NCBI RefSeq assembly: GCF_023898315.1
Contig: NC_064617.1
Coordinates: 618,565,000 to 618,628,999 of the forward strand
Source of the DNA: Schistocerca nitens
Lineage: Eukaryota > Arthropoda > Insecta > Orthoptera > Acrididae
DNA: 64,000 bases
Direction: 5' to 3'
The translations under genes were made by a program, and so were the position numbers. Position 1 is the stretch's first letter. The number at the start of each line of letters is the position of its first letter. The notes under the pieces are model-generated. The model was not told where the DNA came from. It was given only the letters and a program-made list of their open reading frames with translations, and did not search any database. This document shows, in pieces, positions 1 to 10,165 of this stretch.

Positions 1-1340
1 TAATGTACGAAATTTCATCATTAGACATTAATTATTGACCTAATCCAACTGAAGCAGCGTCACTGCTAACGACTAACTCAGTGATGATTTTCACAACGTT
101 TAAGTTGTGGTAATAATGGTTGCAGGCATCAGTTCAGGGCTCCCGTATTGTAAGACTGGGAGATGATGGCAAGGTAATGTTTGAAACTAAAAACTTAACA
201 GTAAGCATGATATAATGTGCAACTCAAGCCCGTCGTATTGCGATTAATTTTTCATTTGTAGCCGACTCCTTTAAAGTTACGGGGCTTACACGCCATCTAT
301 TGGTAGTAGTCGTTGGCGCAGTCATCCTAACAGCTGAAAGTTTTGGAAGCGAATAAAAATTAAACTGCCTCAATGGGTGAAACAAGAATATCAAATCTAC
401 TTTCATTTTTTAATTTAAGACCCTTATTTTGAACAACATGTCGTCGTAGTGTGCAGAATCTATGAAACTACGCAGTTTATAAAACAAGGCGTATCAAAAG
501 ATTAATGACGTCAGTAATCCAACAACGTGTAGTAATGTTGCTACGATACAAATCGTGGAATCTGTTCGGGGAACAACGAAAATGCAATTAAACGATTTAA
601 AGTCAGAGCGAGTTCAACAGCCCTGTGAACTAATGTGCTGAAGAGGACATCCCATTCCGAGGGCACACGATGATGGGAAGGCGTTCTGAGAACATTCGCG
701 TAATCTTCAACACGAGCGTCTGGCAGTGGGATTAAACCAATAACCAGATCCAGCGTGCCACCAAATCTAGACCACAGCTTCCAAGCAGTGAAACCTGTTG
801 TGACGCAAACACATCCGGAAAAATCGGAGGAATACTCTGGAACCATAACTTCTGTATATTCGGGTCGCTTCCACAGTCGAAAAACGAGTCCGGGTCTGTT
901 ACGGATGGCCTTGGACTACTGAAACCAGTGCCAGTTCGCGAAGGATGTACGTAGGTCAGACCATCCCGACAGTACAAGAAAGATGCACATTGCACCGGCG
1001 TCACAGAGAAAACAAAGAACCAACGAACTCGACCGTCACATAGCACTGCTCTTCCAAAGGATATAGTATGAATTATGACGGTACCAACTTGTTAAAAGAG
1101 GCCATCACATTCTCAGACTGCTTTTTATAAGGATCTTTAGAGGCCCAGCTACATCATGAATTGATAAATAAAGACAGTGGTTTACAAAACAAGTTATAGT
1201 TAGGAGCCATTCTTGAGCTTGCTCAAAGCACGAGAATGTATGGGAAGGTCCATTCGCTGCCCACCAACTGAATAGCTGAGATCACAGCTTGTAGACGCGC
1301 CTCCTTCTTACCAATAACGTGCCGGCCCCCGGCAGTTGCA
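1..1340. other. No recognised gene
   Basis: I see no conserved domain, repeat or RNA gene here. Two overlapping minus-strand reading frames of about 100 codons (541-846 and 732-1046) lie in a slightly GC-richer patch. They show no motif I can name and overlap each other in different frames, so I do not call them genes. Confidence 0.5.
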
Positions 1341-1348
1341 CCACAGAC

Positions 1349-1470
1349 ACTAGGGCTGTTGATAAAATATCGATACATCGGTATTTATCCCAGATAATAT
1401 CGATATATATCTACAATATTTTCTTCCCAGATACATCGACATCAGAACGGCAGTATCGAGTACCGATGTT
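1349..1470. repeat. AT-rich ATCGATAT-type repeat, left block
   Basis: This block is dense in ATATCGATA-like words. A similar AT-rich block with GATATA and CGATA words lies at 2,690-2,815. Some insect hAT elements carry subterminal repeats of this kind, so the two blocks may be the ends of a decayed nonautonomous element enclosing the MITE-like repeat. I found no matching 8-bp target duplication, so the element assignment is weak. Confidence 0.3.
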
Positions 1471-1568
1471 TTTAATTCATATCTTTTTTCCCCAGTTGTT
1501 GGTAGATATTTGAAATAGTTCTTTTGAAATTGTTGTAGAACTTAATTTTACTTTCAATATTAGGAAAG

Positions 1569-1740
1569 GGAAAGTTTCTATTCATCATGCAGCGGAGATG
1601 CTGAGTCACAGATAGGCACAACAAAACGACTGTCACCGGCCAACATGGCTTTTGTCAAAATAGCGCACACACAAACGCCATCGAAACTCACACACACATG
1701 ACTGCAGCCTTTGGCAGCTGCAGCCATGCTGCCAGTGTGC

Positions 1741-1783
<43 letters not shown>

Positions 1784-1911
1784 CGTGTGGCTGTGTCTAT
1801 CGTCTGTTTCCTACAAAGGCGTTGTTGGCCGAAAGTTTATACTGTGACAGTCTTTTTGTTGTGACTATCTGCGCCTCAGCATCTCCGCTGTATAGTGAGC
1901 AGCAACTTTCC
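1569..1911. mobile_element. MITE-like element with long imperfect terminal inverted repeats
   Basis: The left arm begins GGAAAGTTTC and contains AGCGGAGATGCTGAG near 1,591. The reverse complement of the right arm begins GGAAAGTTGC and contains the same AGCGGAGATGCTGAG. The arms stay similar for about 70 bases, through CACAACAAAA and GACTGTCAC. The centre holds GT-rich and CA-rich sequence and a long (TG)n run. The structure is that of a nonautonomous DNA transposon or fold-back repeat of 343 bp with no coding capacity. I could not define a clean target-site duplication. Confidence 0.65.
1742..1780. repeat. (TG)n microsatellite
   Basis: An uninterrupted TG run of about 39 bases lies in the loop of the MITE-like inverted repeat. 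Confidence 0.95.
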
Positions 1912-2689
1912 TTTTCATAATATTGTTCTATTCCATCCTGGATTTTCCTTTGTTTAATTTTGTTTTCGCTGTGTGAAGGAGTCTTACTACTTCTCGAGCC
2001 TTCATCACGTACAATCTTTCATTATCACTGTGTGATGCAAGTGTAGGTGGCATAAGAGAAGAAGTCCGATTGCACTGGTAGGGTGGTGGTGGTGATGTGA
2101 ATCGAATAACAACATTTCTGATGTGAATAAATGTCATACCAGTTGCGCTAAAAAACAATTTTAAGGCAAGTAGTGTGCTATTTCATCACATCGGCATTGT
2201 TCAAAAACAGTTGCTGAAAATCATGAACAAAAACTAAATGACAAGGCTGGTCTTTGCGGCTGGTGGAGACGTGTGACGGGAAATGCTGACGTAATCGGCG
2301 CTCGACGCTACCAACAGAGGCTGCGACGTTTAGTTCCACCACGCAATTTTTCTACATCATCGTGACAAAAAAGGTATATTTCGACGTATAGCCAGTGACA
2401 AATTAAGAAAATAAGGTATGAGACGTTAACTGGACTGACGTATCGCATGACAATGCACCTTTTACACAGCTGTTAATTAACAACACAACAGTTGACGAAA
2501 AAGTATTGTAATGTAAGCTTTCCATCTACACAAAGTTCCATTATTAAAGTAAAATTTTTCAAATTAAGTGTTTTTCTTTCAATTCTTGCTCTAAAGGGGA
2601 TAGGTAGGCTCACAGCTTGTCGATGTACGGAATACCTAACAATAATTCAATACTTATGTAGGGAACTCTAACGCCAGTATATTTTCAAA
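1912..2689. other. No recognised gene
   Basis: I see no recognisable coding or RNA feature here. If the flanking AT-rich blocks are the ends of one element, this would be its noncoding interior. Confidence 0.4.
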
Positions 2690-2815
2690 CGCACAGCCGA
2701 TATTTTTATAGCCCGACATGACGATATATTTTCCTTCGATATAACGATACTTTTTATTAATATATAGACGGCAGATAATGATATTTTTAAAAATATTCTT
2801 TATATCGGACCTTGC
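2690..2815. repeat. AT-rich GATATA-type repeat, right block
   Basis: Words such as GACGATATA, CGATATAACGATA and AATGATATTT are clustered here. The block resembles the one at 1,349-1,470 in composition and could be its opposite end in inverted orientation. The match is compositional rather than base for base. Confidence 0.3.
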
Positions 2816-3999
2816 ACTTTCCCCTCCAACCCACCACCTCGACAACGGAGTCGTGCTCGGGTAACGCGGGCACGCGATCGACAGCGTGAAGGAGGAAGTA
2901 TAAAATACGGCGTCCTAAAGAAGATCATCAGTCACCAGGACCGCCTGAAGAGGGCAACTAGTGAGCTTGCAAAATATCGCACCATCTGGACGACTGATAA
3001 CTGAGGTCATTTTAAACAGTCACAGACGTTTCACTGATAGTCTGTTCGCCCTTCTGTTTCAGACTCTTGTGTCTGATTGCCACGTGTGTTGTCGTACAAT
3101 CGGCATCGATTAGAATTCTGTCGTCCTTGTCTGCAATCTCTTGTTTAAGAGACAATAATTTTTAGCAAAACGTTAGTAACTTTGCTTCAGTTGGCTTTCT
3201 CAAAATTAATGGGATAAAATTTCGTCTAGTGCGAATTACTACTATTGAAACGAATATACTGTCCAGGTGTTCTATTTTTTTATCTCGCTGTGTGAGATAC
3301 CCTTTGTTCCTGCAAGAAATACGACAAAAATTCTTGTTGTATGCGTGCTTCTTCATTTCGATTCAAGGATTCATAGGCAGTGTACGAGTTCAAGACGGAA
3401 TGAAGTGCACCGACTCCATTACGATGCACAAAGAAAATATTTTCGTAGGTCATGATTGCTGTTGAACCTGACTTAGCAAGAGCAAGCTCGCTTTTTGTAG
3501 TCAAACTGCAGACTGAAACCAGCTGATCTATGATGATGTGACTGGAATGAATCTCACAAATGAGAACGAATTGAAAAACGACATTCAATAAGGTTTCGTA
3601 TAACCTTGTAATTTTATTATTTCCTGCAGCGTGTCTTTTCTCTACTTGTGTTTTCTCAGATTTTTTGTCATACCAGGGGAGAAAGATCACTCTGGGAATT
3701 TATCTGATTTTCTTTCTTATTTTCATTACTCTTGGCACTGAGTATTCCAAATTCTCTTTACCTACCTATCCTAAACATGGATGACTGCTTGATTGCATAA
3801 ATGTGAGTGTTTAATTGCAAAACTCATGAATTCAGGTGTACATTCTTCTGTTCACTTTGTAGTATCGCCTGGGAACAGCCGTTGGGCTTAAGTCTCCGCG
3901 GCTAGCTTGTGGCGCAAGTTTGGAAATGTGTCTGTCTGCCTGTCCGCGGCCTTCAGACCCACATGCAAGGAATACGGTTGTTCTAATTTTAGATGTTGA
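2816..3999. other. No recognised gene
   Basis: There is a short GC-rich stretch near 2,820-2,900, then ordinary AT-rich sequence. A minus-strand frame of 136 codons (3,280-3,690) has no motif I recognise and may be chance. I see no LTR for the gypsy relic that begins at about 4,000. Confidence 0.4.
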
Positions 4000-6900
4000 G
4001 ACGGAGGGAAGGCAGCGTCGGTAACACCTGGGGCTGAGGCGAGCCAGTAGATGGGTCCCCGGGGCGCTGACCGGATGGCACCGTCGCTGAAAGCAGACGG
4101 CGAGCGGCAGATCCCGTGCGACGACAATGGCGCAGCTGATTGAGATGCCGGCGCACCTCACCAGAGGCCCCCAAAACCAGATACGTAGCGTGTCCCAGGC
4201 AGCGAAGAATGCGCCCTTCGAGCCAACGCCGTGAAACTCGATAGTGGCGGTAGCAGACAACATCGCCTGGGGCAAAAGCAGGTGTCTACCGCTGCACAGG
4301 AACCTGATGCGGCGGATGTAGCAAAGACATCAAGATTCGATGAGGGCGACCGTGGAGCAACTCAGCCGGCTGAGAGCGATACGAGGACAAAAAGAGCAAT
4401 AACGCGTCCTCCCGAGAATGCGACTCTTTCAACTTCAACATCTGTGACTTGAAAGTCCTGACCAATCGTTCAGCGGCATCGTTTGACTGTGGCGAAAACG
4501 GCGCGGACGTCAAACGTTGAATACCATTGGCTTTGCAGAATAACTGAAATTCTGCGGACATGAATTGTGGGCCATTGTCAGAAACAATTGTCTGTGGAAG
4601 ACCTTCAATGCAAATGATAGCAGATAACGCTTGGATGGTGGCAGATGATGTCGTGCAAGACATCCAGACAACAAAAGGAAAATTTCCGAATGAATCTATC
4701 ACAACCAACCATCGAGCATTCCCGAATGGACCAGCAAAATCGATGTGTAAGCGTTGCCAAGGGAAAGTGGCTTTTGGCCATGCAAAGAATATCTGCGATG
4801 GTGCTGATCGGTGTTCGGCACACACCATGCAAGAAGAGCACATATTCCTAATCTCGGCATCGATTCCGAACCAAGTACAGTGCTGACGAGCAAGTTGTTT
4901 CATTCTCACTATCCCCCAATGTCCTTGGTGGAGAAGCTTTAAGACAGATAACTGTAACGAACGTGGGACCACGACCCTGGACTGATCATTATCAGAACGC
5001 AAAAGCAAAACACCACGTCGAACAAAAAGTCTCTCCTTGTGAGCAAAAACCAACGGGTCCCCGATCCGTGACTTTGACAAGGGCCATTGCGTAGCAACCA
5101 AACGCAGAACGGGTGCAAGGACAGGGCCGGCAGTTGTGGCTGTAGCTACACGACGAAAATCAATCGGAAACGATTCGACCACGTAATCGGTTTCCGAATC
5201 AATGAACATGCAAGCAAGCTGGGAGGAATCGAATGCCCTATCCTCAGAAACAGGCCAACGGGACAACGCATCGGCGTTTCCGTGCTTAGCATTGGACCGA
5301 TACAAGTTATCGTAGCGGTACTGCGAGAGGAAAATAGACCAGCGAATGAATTTCTGCGCTGCACGTGGAGGTACAGGCTTGTTCGGATGAAAAAGCGATG
5401 TCAAAGGTTTGTGGTCTGTGATTATGGTAAAGTGACGACCATACAAGAAGTCACGAAACTTTGTAACACCAAATACGAGAGCCAATGCTTATTTCTCGAT
5501 CTGTGAATAATTTCTTTGCGCAGACGAGAGCAATTTGGACGCAAAGGCAATAGGGCGATCGTGCGATCCATCTTTGTGCGCAAGCACAGCACCGATCCAG
5601 AAATCCACCATCAACAAAAGGGGCTTCTGGGGATCGAACGGCGAAGGCAAGTATTGGAAAGCAACGCCGATTTCAACTGGCGAAAGGCGCGTTCACATTC
5701 CGTCGTCCAGACGAACGGAACACCTTTACGGCGTAAGCGATGAAGCGGAGCTGAAATGGAAGAGGCGTGTAGGATATATTTATGATAATAGTTGATTTTA
5801 TCCCAGCACACTCTGTAGCTGCTTCAAATTCTGCGGCGAAGGCAAGTCTTGTATGGCACGGAGGTGCTTGGGACTGGGATGTATGCCTTGGGCATTGAAT
5901 ACATGTCCCAGGTAGGGTAAGTCACGAGCAAAAAACATACATTTGTCCTTCCGCAAGCGAAGACCATTTTGTCGCAAGACCTGAAATAATGTTCTGAGAT
6001 TGGCTAAATGTTCTTCTTCCGTCTTTCCGGAGATCACAATATCGTCCAGATAGTTTGCTGCAGTAGGGACCGACGCACAAACAGTTTGCAGATATTGCTG
6101 AAACAATGCAGGGGAGGATGCACACCCGAATGGCAGTCGTTTGAATTGATACAAACCAAGATGCGTGTTAACCACCAAAACGCGCTGGGATTCTTTGTCC
6201 ACCGGTATTTGCAAGTATGCATCTGCGAGGTCCAACTTCGAAAAATTTTTTCCTGGGCACAGTTTGTCAAATGATCTTCCGGTCGGGGTAAAGGAAAAGT
6301 TGCAATCACTAGTTGTGGATTCACTGTTGCCTTGAAGTCCACACAAAGTTTCACTTTTCATGAAGGTTTTGGCAAAATTACTAAGGGTGATGCCCAGAGA
6401 GAAGCCTGCACACGTTCAAATACACCTTGTGATTCCAAATCATGTAATGTTTTGGCAACCTCCTCACGCAATGCGTGGGGAACATTGCGCGCTCTGAAAA
6501 ATTTCGGTTGCGCGTTTACTTTCAGTTCCAAATGTGCTTGATAGTTCTTAGCGCAACCGAGGTCCGGTGCATAAATGTCTGCAAATTCTTCACATAGACG
6601 AGAAACACTGTCTGAAGGCACAGTCTGGTTCACTGATAGGACCTGATTGACTATAGACAAGTTAAACAACTGAAATAAATCGAAACCAAACAAGTTCACT
6701 GCAGAAGAAGAACGAAGGACGAGAAAGGACACAAGTTTTGTTTGTCCTTTGTATGTTGCAAGAAGGCGGCACTGTTCTAACACAGGGATGTCTTGACCTG
6801 AATAGCTAGTTAACTTAACATTTGCGGCACGCAACGGAGGTGTGCCCAGCAGTTTGTAAGTGTCTTGATTGATCAGTGTAACTGCAGCTCCGGTATCGAG

Positions 6901-7665
6901 CTGGAATGGTATCACTTTGCCGTTAATGTCCAAGTCTATAAAAAGTTTATTGTCCTGCTGACGACAAGAGCGACTGTCTCGTGCAACGTGAACTAACACT
7001 GGTACAAAATCACTTGAAACTTGACGGGAGTTCCGGCGATGTCGATGCACAGTATTCGTGGGACGAACACAGTCACTGTTAGAGAGAGTGGCACTGGGTG
7101 GAGTGGAATGAACTACATGAATTTCCATGGGCAAAGTTTCACGAGCCTGAGTATCCTTGGTTCGATTCCTATTTCGGAGCGAAGCAAAGGGCCTGGAATG
7201 GTTTTGAGTTTCCGATCTGAGCTTTTTCTGGCAAACACTCTCAACATGTTCTTTTTTATTACCATAAAAGCAAATAGCATGGCGTGACAGGCAATTCTCA
7301 CACGAATGTTTAGTAGCGCACCGAGGGCATGATTTGAGCACTGCATTTGCTTGCCGGCGCGGCACACGTGGCTGAGAGCCTGGCGGCAGTGGCACAGCTG
7401 GGCGCGAGGGCTGTTTACTGCTCTGTGCAGCTCGCCCGGCGAGCCGCTTAACCTGACACACGGCTGGCGAAGATTCAAATGATCCCTGAGCTAAGTCAAG
7501 TGTGTCCTGCCGATCCAATATGTCCATCACTTGTTGAAGGGAGGGATTGAAATGTTTCAAAATCTGTTCCCTTATATGAACATCAGAAAAGTTCTGTGCA
7601 ATTGCATCACATACTATAGTATCTGAATAAGGGAGTCCACATTGACACTCAAAAGCACAATATAT
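4000..7665 (-). pseudogene. Decayed Ty3/gypsy gag-pol relic, truncated at both ends
   Basis: Read on the minus strand, this is a broken relative of the gag-pol frame at 14,424-19,079, with long stretches of near-identical protein. It starts inside Gag, just upstream of a CGLPYSDT motif (about 7,660). It then runs through zinc-knuckle remnants, the protease motif FQLDTGAAVTL, reverse transcriptase with NYLDDIVISG (about 6,040), RNase H with ITDHKPLTSL (about 5,420) and integrase with the second catalytic Asp in VSDNGPQF (about 4,570). Frameshifts and deletions split it into at least four frames: 7,761-6,358, 6,361-5,798, 5,811-5,611 and 5,485-4,286. The second zinc knuckle reads CFYGNKKEH and has lost a cysteine; the third integrase motif reads SNDAAERL. 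The Gag N terminus, the proline-rich tail and both LTRs are missing, so this copy is dead. Confidence 0.92.
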
Positions 7666-7726
7666 GACGGTAGTATCTGTTCCCGAAACAACAGTTACCG
7701 TGGATGACCATACAGCTTTGCTAGAA

Positions 7727-7990
7727 ATGAAATGATAATTAAATGGACACCCTAGCTGCAAGCAGGCGTTGATCTACTTCATTGGGGACATGTTGAAAAT
7801 GTGTGCTCTGACCGGGACTCGAACCCGGGGTCTCCTGCTTACATGGCAGACGCTCTATCCATCTGAGCCACCACAGGCACAGAGGATAGTGCGTCTGCAG
7901 GGACTTATCCCTTGCACTCTCCCCGTGAGATCCACATTCCCAACATGTCCACACCACTACATTCGTAGTGCGCCTAATAGATGTTTGCCC
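7727..7990 (-). repeat. tRNA-Thr-like dispersed repeat (SINE-type)
   Basis: The minus strand of 7,801-7,881 reads as a tRNA-like cloverleaf. It has a D-arm GTGGCTCAGATGGATAGAGC, an anticodon stem TCTGC/GCAGG around a seven-base loop containing TGT, and a T-arm CCGGGTTCGAGTCCCGG. The loop has A where position 33 should be T, and the acceptor stem pairs imperfectly, so a working tRNA gene is unlikely. I recall the flanking sequence as a common grasshopper repeat. It directly abuts the 5' truncation point of the gypsy relic. Confidence 0.6.
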
Positions 7991-8359
7991 ATCATACTCA
8001 TTACTCGTTCCAGATTAATCTACCAAGTCCTGTACGAGTTCGGGCATAGCGTGTGCATTCATACAAGAAGGTCAATGGCCGGGAAGCCATATTTTAACTA
8101 TATATCTTCTCACGATATTCCCATCACCAACTTTCTCCTCCGAATGCGACATATTTTGTTGACACCGACTTACATAGGGAGCAACGATCACCAAACTAAA
8201 ATAAGGGAAATCAGAGCTCGTACGGAAAAATATAGGTGTTCATTCTTCCTGAGCGCTATACGAGATTGGAATAATAGAGAATTTTGAAGGTGGTTCGATG
8301 AACCCTCTGCCAGGCACTTATATGTGATTTGCAGGATATCCATGTAGATGTAGATGTAG
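7991..8359 (+). pseudogene. LINE 3' end fragment
   Basis: A plus-strand frame ending at 8,287 finishes in RCSFFLSAIRDWNNREF, which matches the typical C terminus of a LINE ORF2 of the kind seen at 20 kb. It is followed by the short 3' UTR GAACCCTCTGCCAGGCACTT and ends in GTAGATGTAGATGTAGA at about 8,342-8,359. A GTAGAT-repeat tail in place of poly-A is the 3' signature of this LINE group. Everything upstream of the last ~100 codons is missing, as in ordinary 5'-truncated copies. Confidence 0.75.
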
Positions 8360-9012
8360 AACGTTCATTATCATTAACAGCAAGATCCTCAATATAGTTT
8401 CTTTATGAAAGTTCCTGAAGCGTTATTTTAACAGATCCAAGAACATCTCTCAGAATCAATTTGAGGAGCGCCGGAACAAAAACCGATAAATCCGCATTTG
8501 CTGTTAATACAGAAAGTAACAGATAGTGATCTCTAAATTGCTTCACAAGCTATAAAAACAAGATACACATCATAAACCACTTGATGTGGCGTTGTGCTGA
8601 AAATTATTTTGTGGCAGCATGTATTATTACTCCCGTATCTCCCCCCTACAGGTCAAACACGGGAATACAGCAGAAGTGGATGTATCGGGTTTTGTTCCAA
8701 CGCATCTAATTTACAACACTTAAAACTCAAAATTCCTTTTCAAGCAAAGGAAAAAGGTAAAAACTGCATAATGCAAGGTTAAATAAAGGATTCTAACGCC
8801 ACATGGCAATACGAAAATTTTTCTAGGTATCACCTCTGCTCTTAGAGGCAATAAAATGTTAATGAAACCAACAACTTAAATGCAGTAAAATCTGATTACT
8901 ATCAACGTAGACTCAAACCCCGTAGCCTCTACGATGCGCACCGTATTACAAAATATTTTCCTTCCTTTGAAACACTTTACACCATAAACCTCCCTACATG
9001 TGATGCATACTG
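8360..9012. other. No recognised gene
   Basis: I see no coding, RNA or repeat feature in this AT-rich stretch. Confidence 0.45.
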
Positions 9013-9025
9013 CACCCAATCAGTA

Positions 9026-9348
9026 TAGCACTCCGTCATCAGGCCACAAGTGGCCCATCGGGACCATCCGACCGCCGTATCATCCTCAGCTGAGGATGCG
9101 GATAGGAGGAGCGTGTGGTCAGCACACCGCTCTCCCGGTCGTTACGATGGTTTTCTGTGACCGGAGCCGCTACTATTCGGTCGAGTAGCTCCTCAATTAG
9201 CATCATGAGGCTGAGTGCACCCCGAAAAATGGCAACAGCACATGGCGGCCCAGATGGTGACCCACCAAGTGCCGGCCACGCCCAACAGCGCTTAACTTCG
9301 GTGATCTGACGGGAACCGGTGTATCCACTGCGGCAAGGCTGTTGCCCT
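9026..9348 (-). mobile_element. 5S-rRNA-derived SINE
   Basis: On the minus strand the element begins at 9,348. Its first ~118 bases follow the layout of a 5S rRNA gene, including GATCACCGAAGTTAAGC (9,297-9,313), then GGGCGTGG and GGGTCACC, and close with a GTGCTGTTGCC-like end. This covers the internal RNA polymerase III control region. The remaining ~200 bases are an unrelated body. It is flanked by a perfect 13-bp target-site duplication, CACCCAATCAGTA, at 9,013-9,025 and 9,349-9,361. The 5S head, the body and the duplication together define a SINE3-type element. No poly-A tail is evident. Confidence 0.85.
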
Positions 9349-9361
9349 CACCCAATCAGTA

Positions 9362-9949
9362 ATGACAAATAATTAAGCATAGACGTTATAATTAACCGGA
9401 TATGCAAAACTTTTCCTTTCAAAATAAATCAAAAACCACACTAAACAACTCTTAAGTTCAATGGTAACATCCATTAAAAAATTTGCAATAGATATGTTTC
9501 GATTTCGTAGTGGTAATGCGCTGTTGTTCACAGTGCTTTCCTTCAGGATCACATGCGCCACGGGAAAGATTTTCCACGGTGTTCAAAACGTTCACAGGGC
9601 GCAACCAACATACACAAATTGCCTACTGGGATTGTAATTCGATGTGGATGCGGCTCGAAATTCTTAAAGCGGGAGAGGGAGTAGATGTGGTACTACTGAA
9701 CACTTCGACTATACAGCACTGCACCAAACAGCAGTACGGTGGGGTAGACAAGAGACAAATCAACAACTGTTGCAAGGCAACCTCAGCAAAGGTAGTAAGA
9801 AAATATTTGGGGCTTTAAACTCTTGGGACGGCCACACCACAGCAAAGAATGACGTCCCAAGCTAAACGATGAAAATACAATTGGCGATTTCGCCACGACA
9901 AGTAGTACCGTAAAATACCATAAGAAGTGAACTCCAATTAATACTATTC
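9362..9949. other. No recognised gene
   Basis: A plus-strand frame of 102 codons (9,510-9,818) shows no known motif. I see nothing else here. Confidence 0.4.
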
Positions 9950-9963
9950 ATAACGTCCAACTG

Positions 9964-10151
9964 GTGTGGCCGTGCGGTTCTAGGCGCTTCAGTCTGGAAC
10001 CGCGTGACCGCTACGGTCGCATGTTCGACTCCTGCCTTGGGCATGGATGTGTGTAATGTCTTTAGGTTAGTTAGGTTTAAGTAGTTCTAAGTTCTAGGGG
10101 ACTGATGACCACAGATGTTAAGTCCCATAGTGCTCAGAGCCATTTGAACCA
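9964..10151 (+). mobile_element. tRNA-derived SINE, type A
   Basis: The head has an A-box-like GTGGCCGTGCGGTTCTAGGC and a B-box-like GTTCGACTCC. The body contains TTAGGTTAGTTAGGTTTAAG and AGTGCTCAGAGCCATTTGAA. A 14-bp target-site duplication, ATAACGTCCAACTG, flanks it at 9,950-9,963 and 10,152-10,165. This is the commonest repeat in the window, with at least nine copies. Confidence 0.93.
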
Positions 10152-10165
10152 ATAACGTCCAACTG

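Noticed and set aside
541-1046. Two overlapping ~100-codon minus-strand frames
   Set aside because: They are in different frames over the same DNA, have no domain I recognise and no codon or splice evidence.
3280-3690. 136-codon minus-strand frame as a gene
   Set aside because: No recognised motif, opposed by plus-strand frames of similar length; chance is likely in this much DNA.
7801-7881. A functional tRNA-Thr gene
   Set aside because: Imperfect acceptor stem, A instead of T at position 33 and embedding in a dispersed repeat argue for a tRNA-derived element.
9229-9348. A functional 5S rRNA gene
   Set aside because: Many differences from 5S, fused to a SINE body and bounded by a target duplication.
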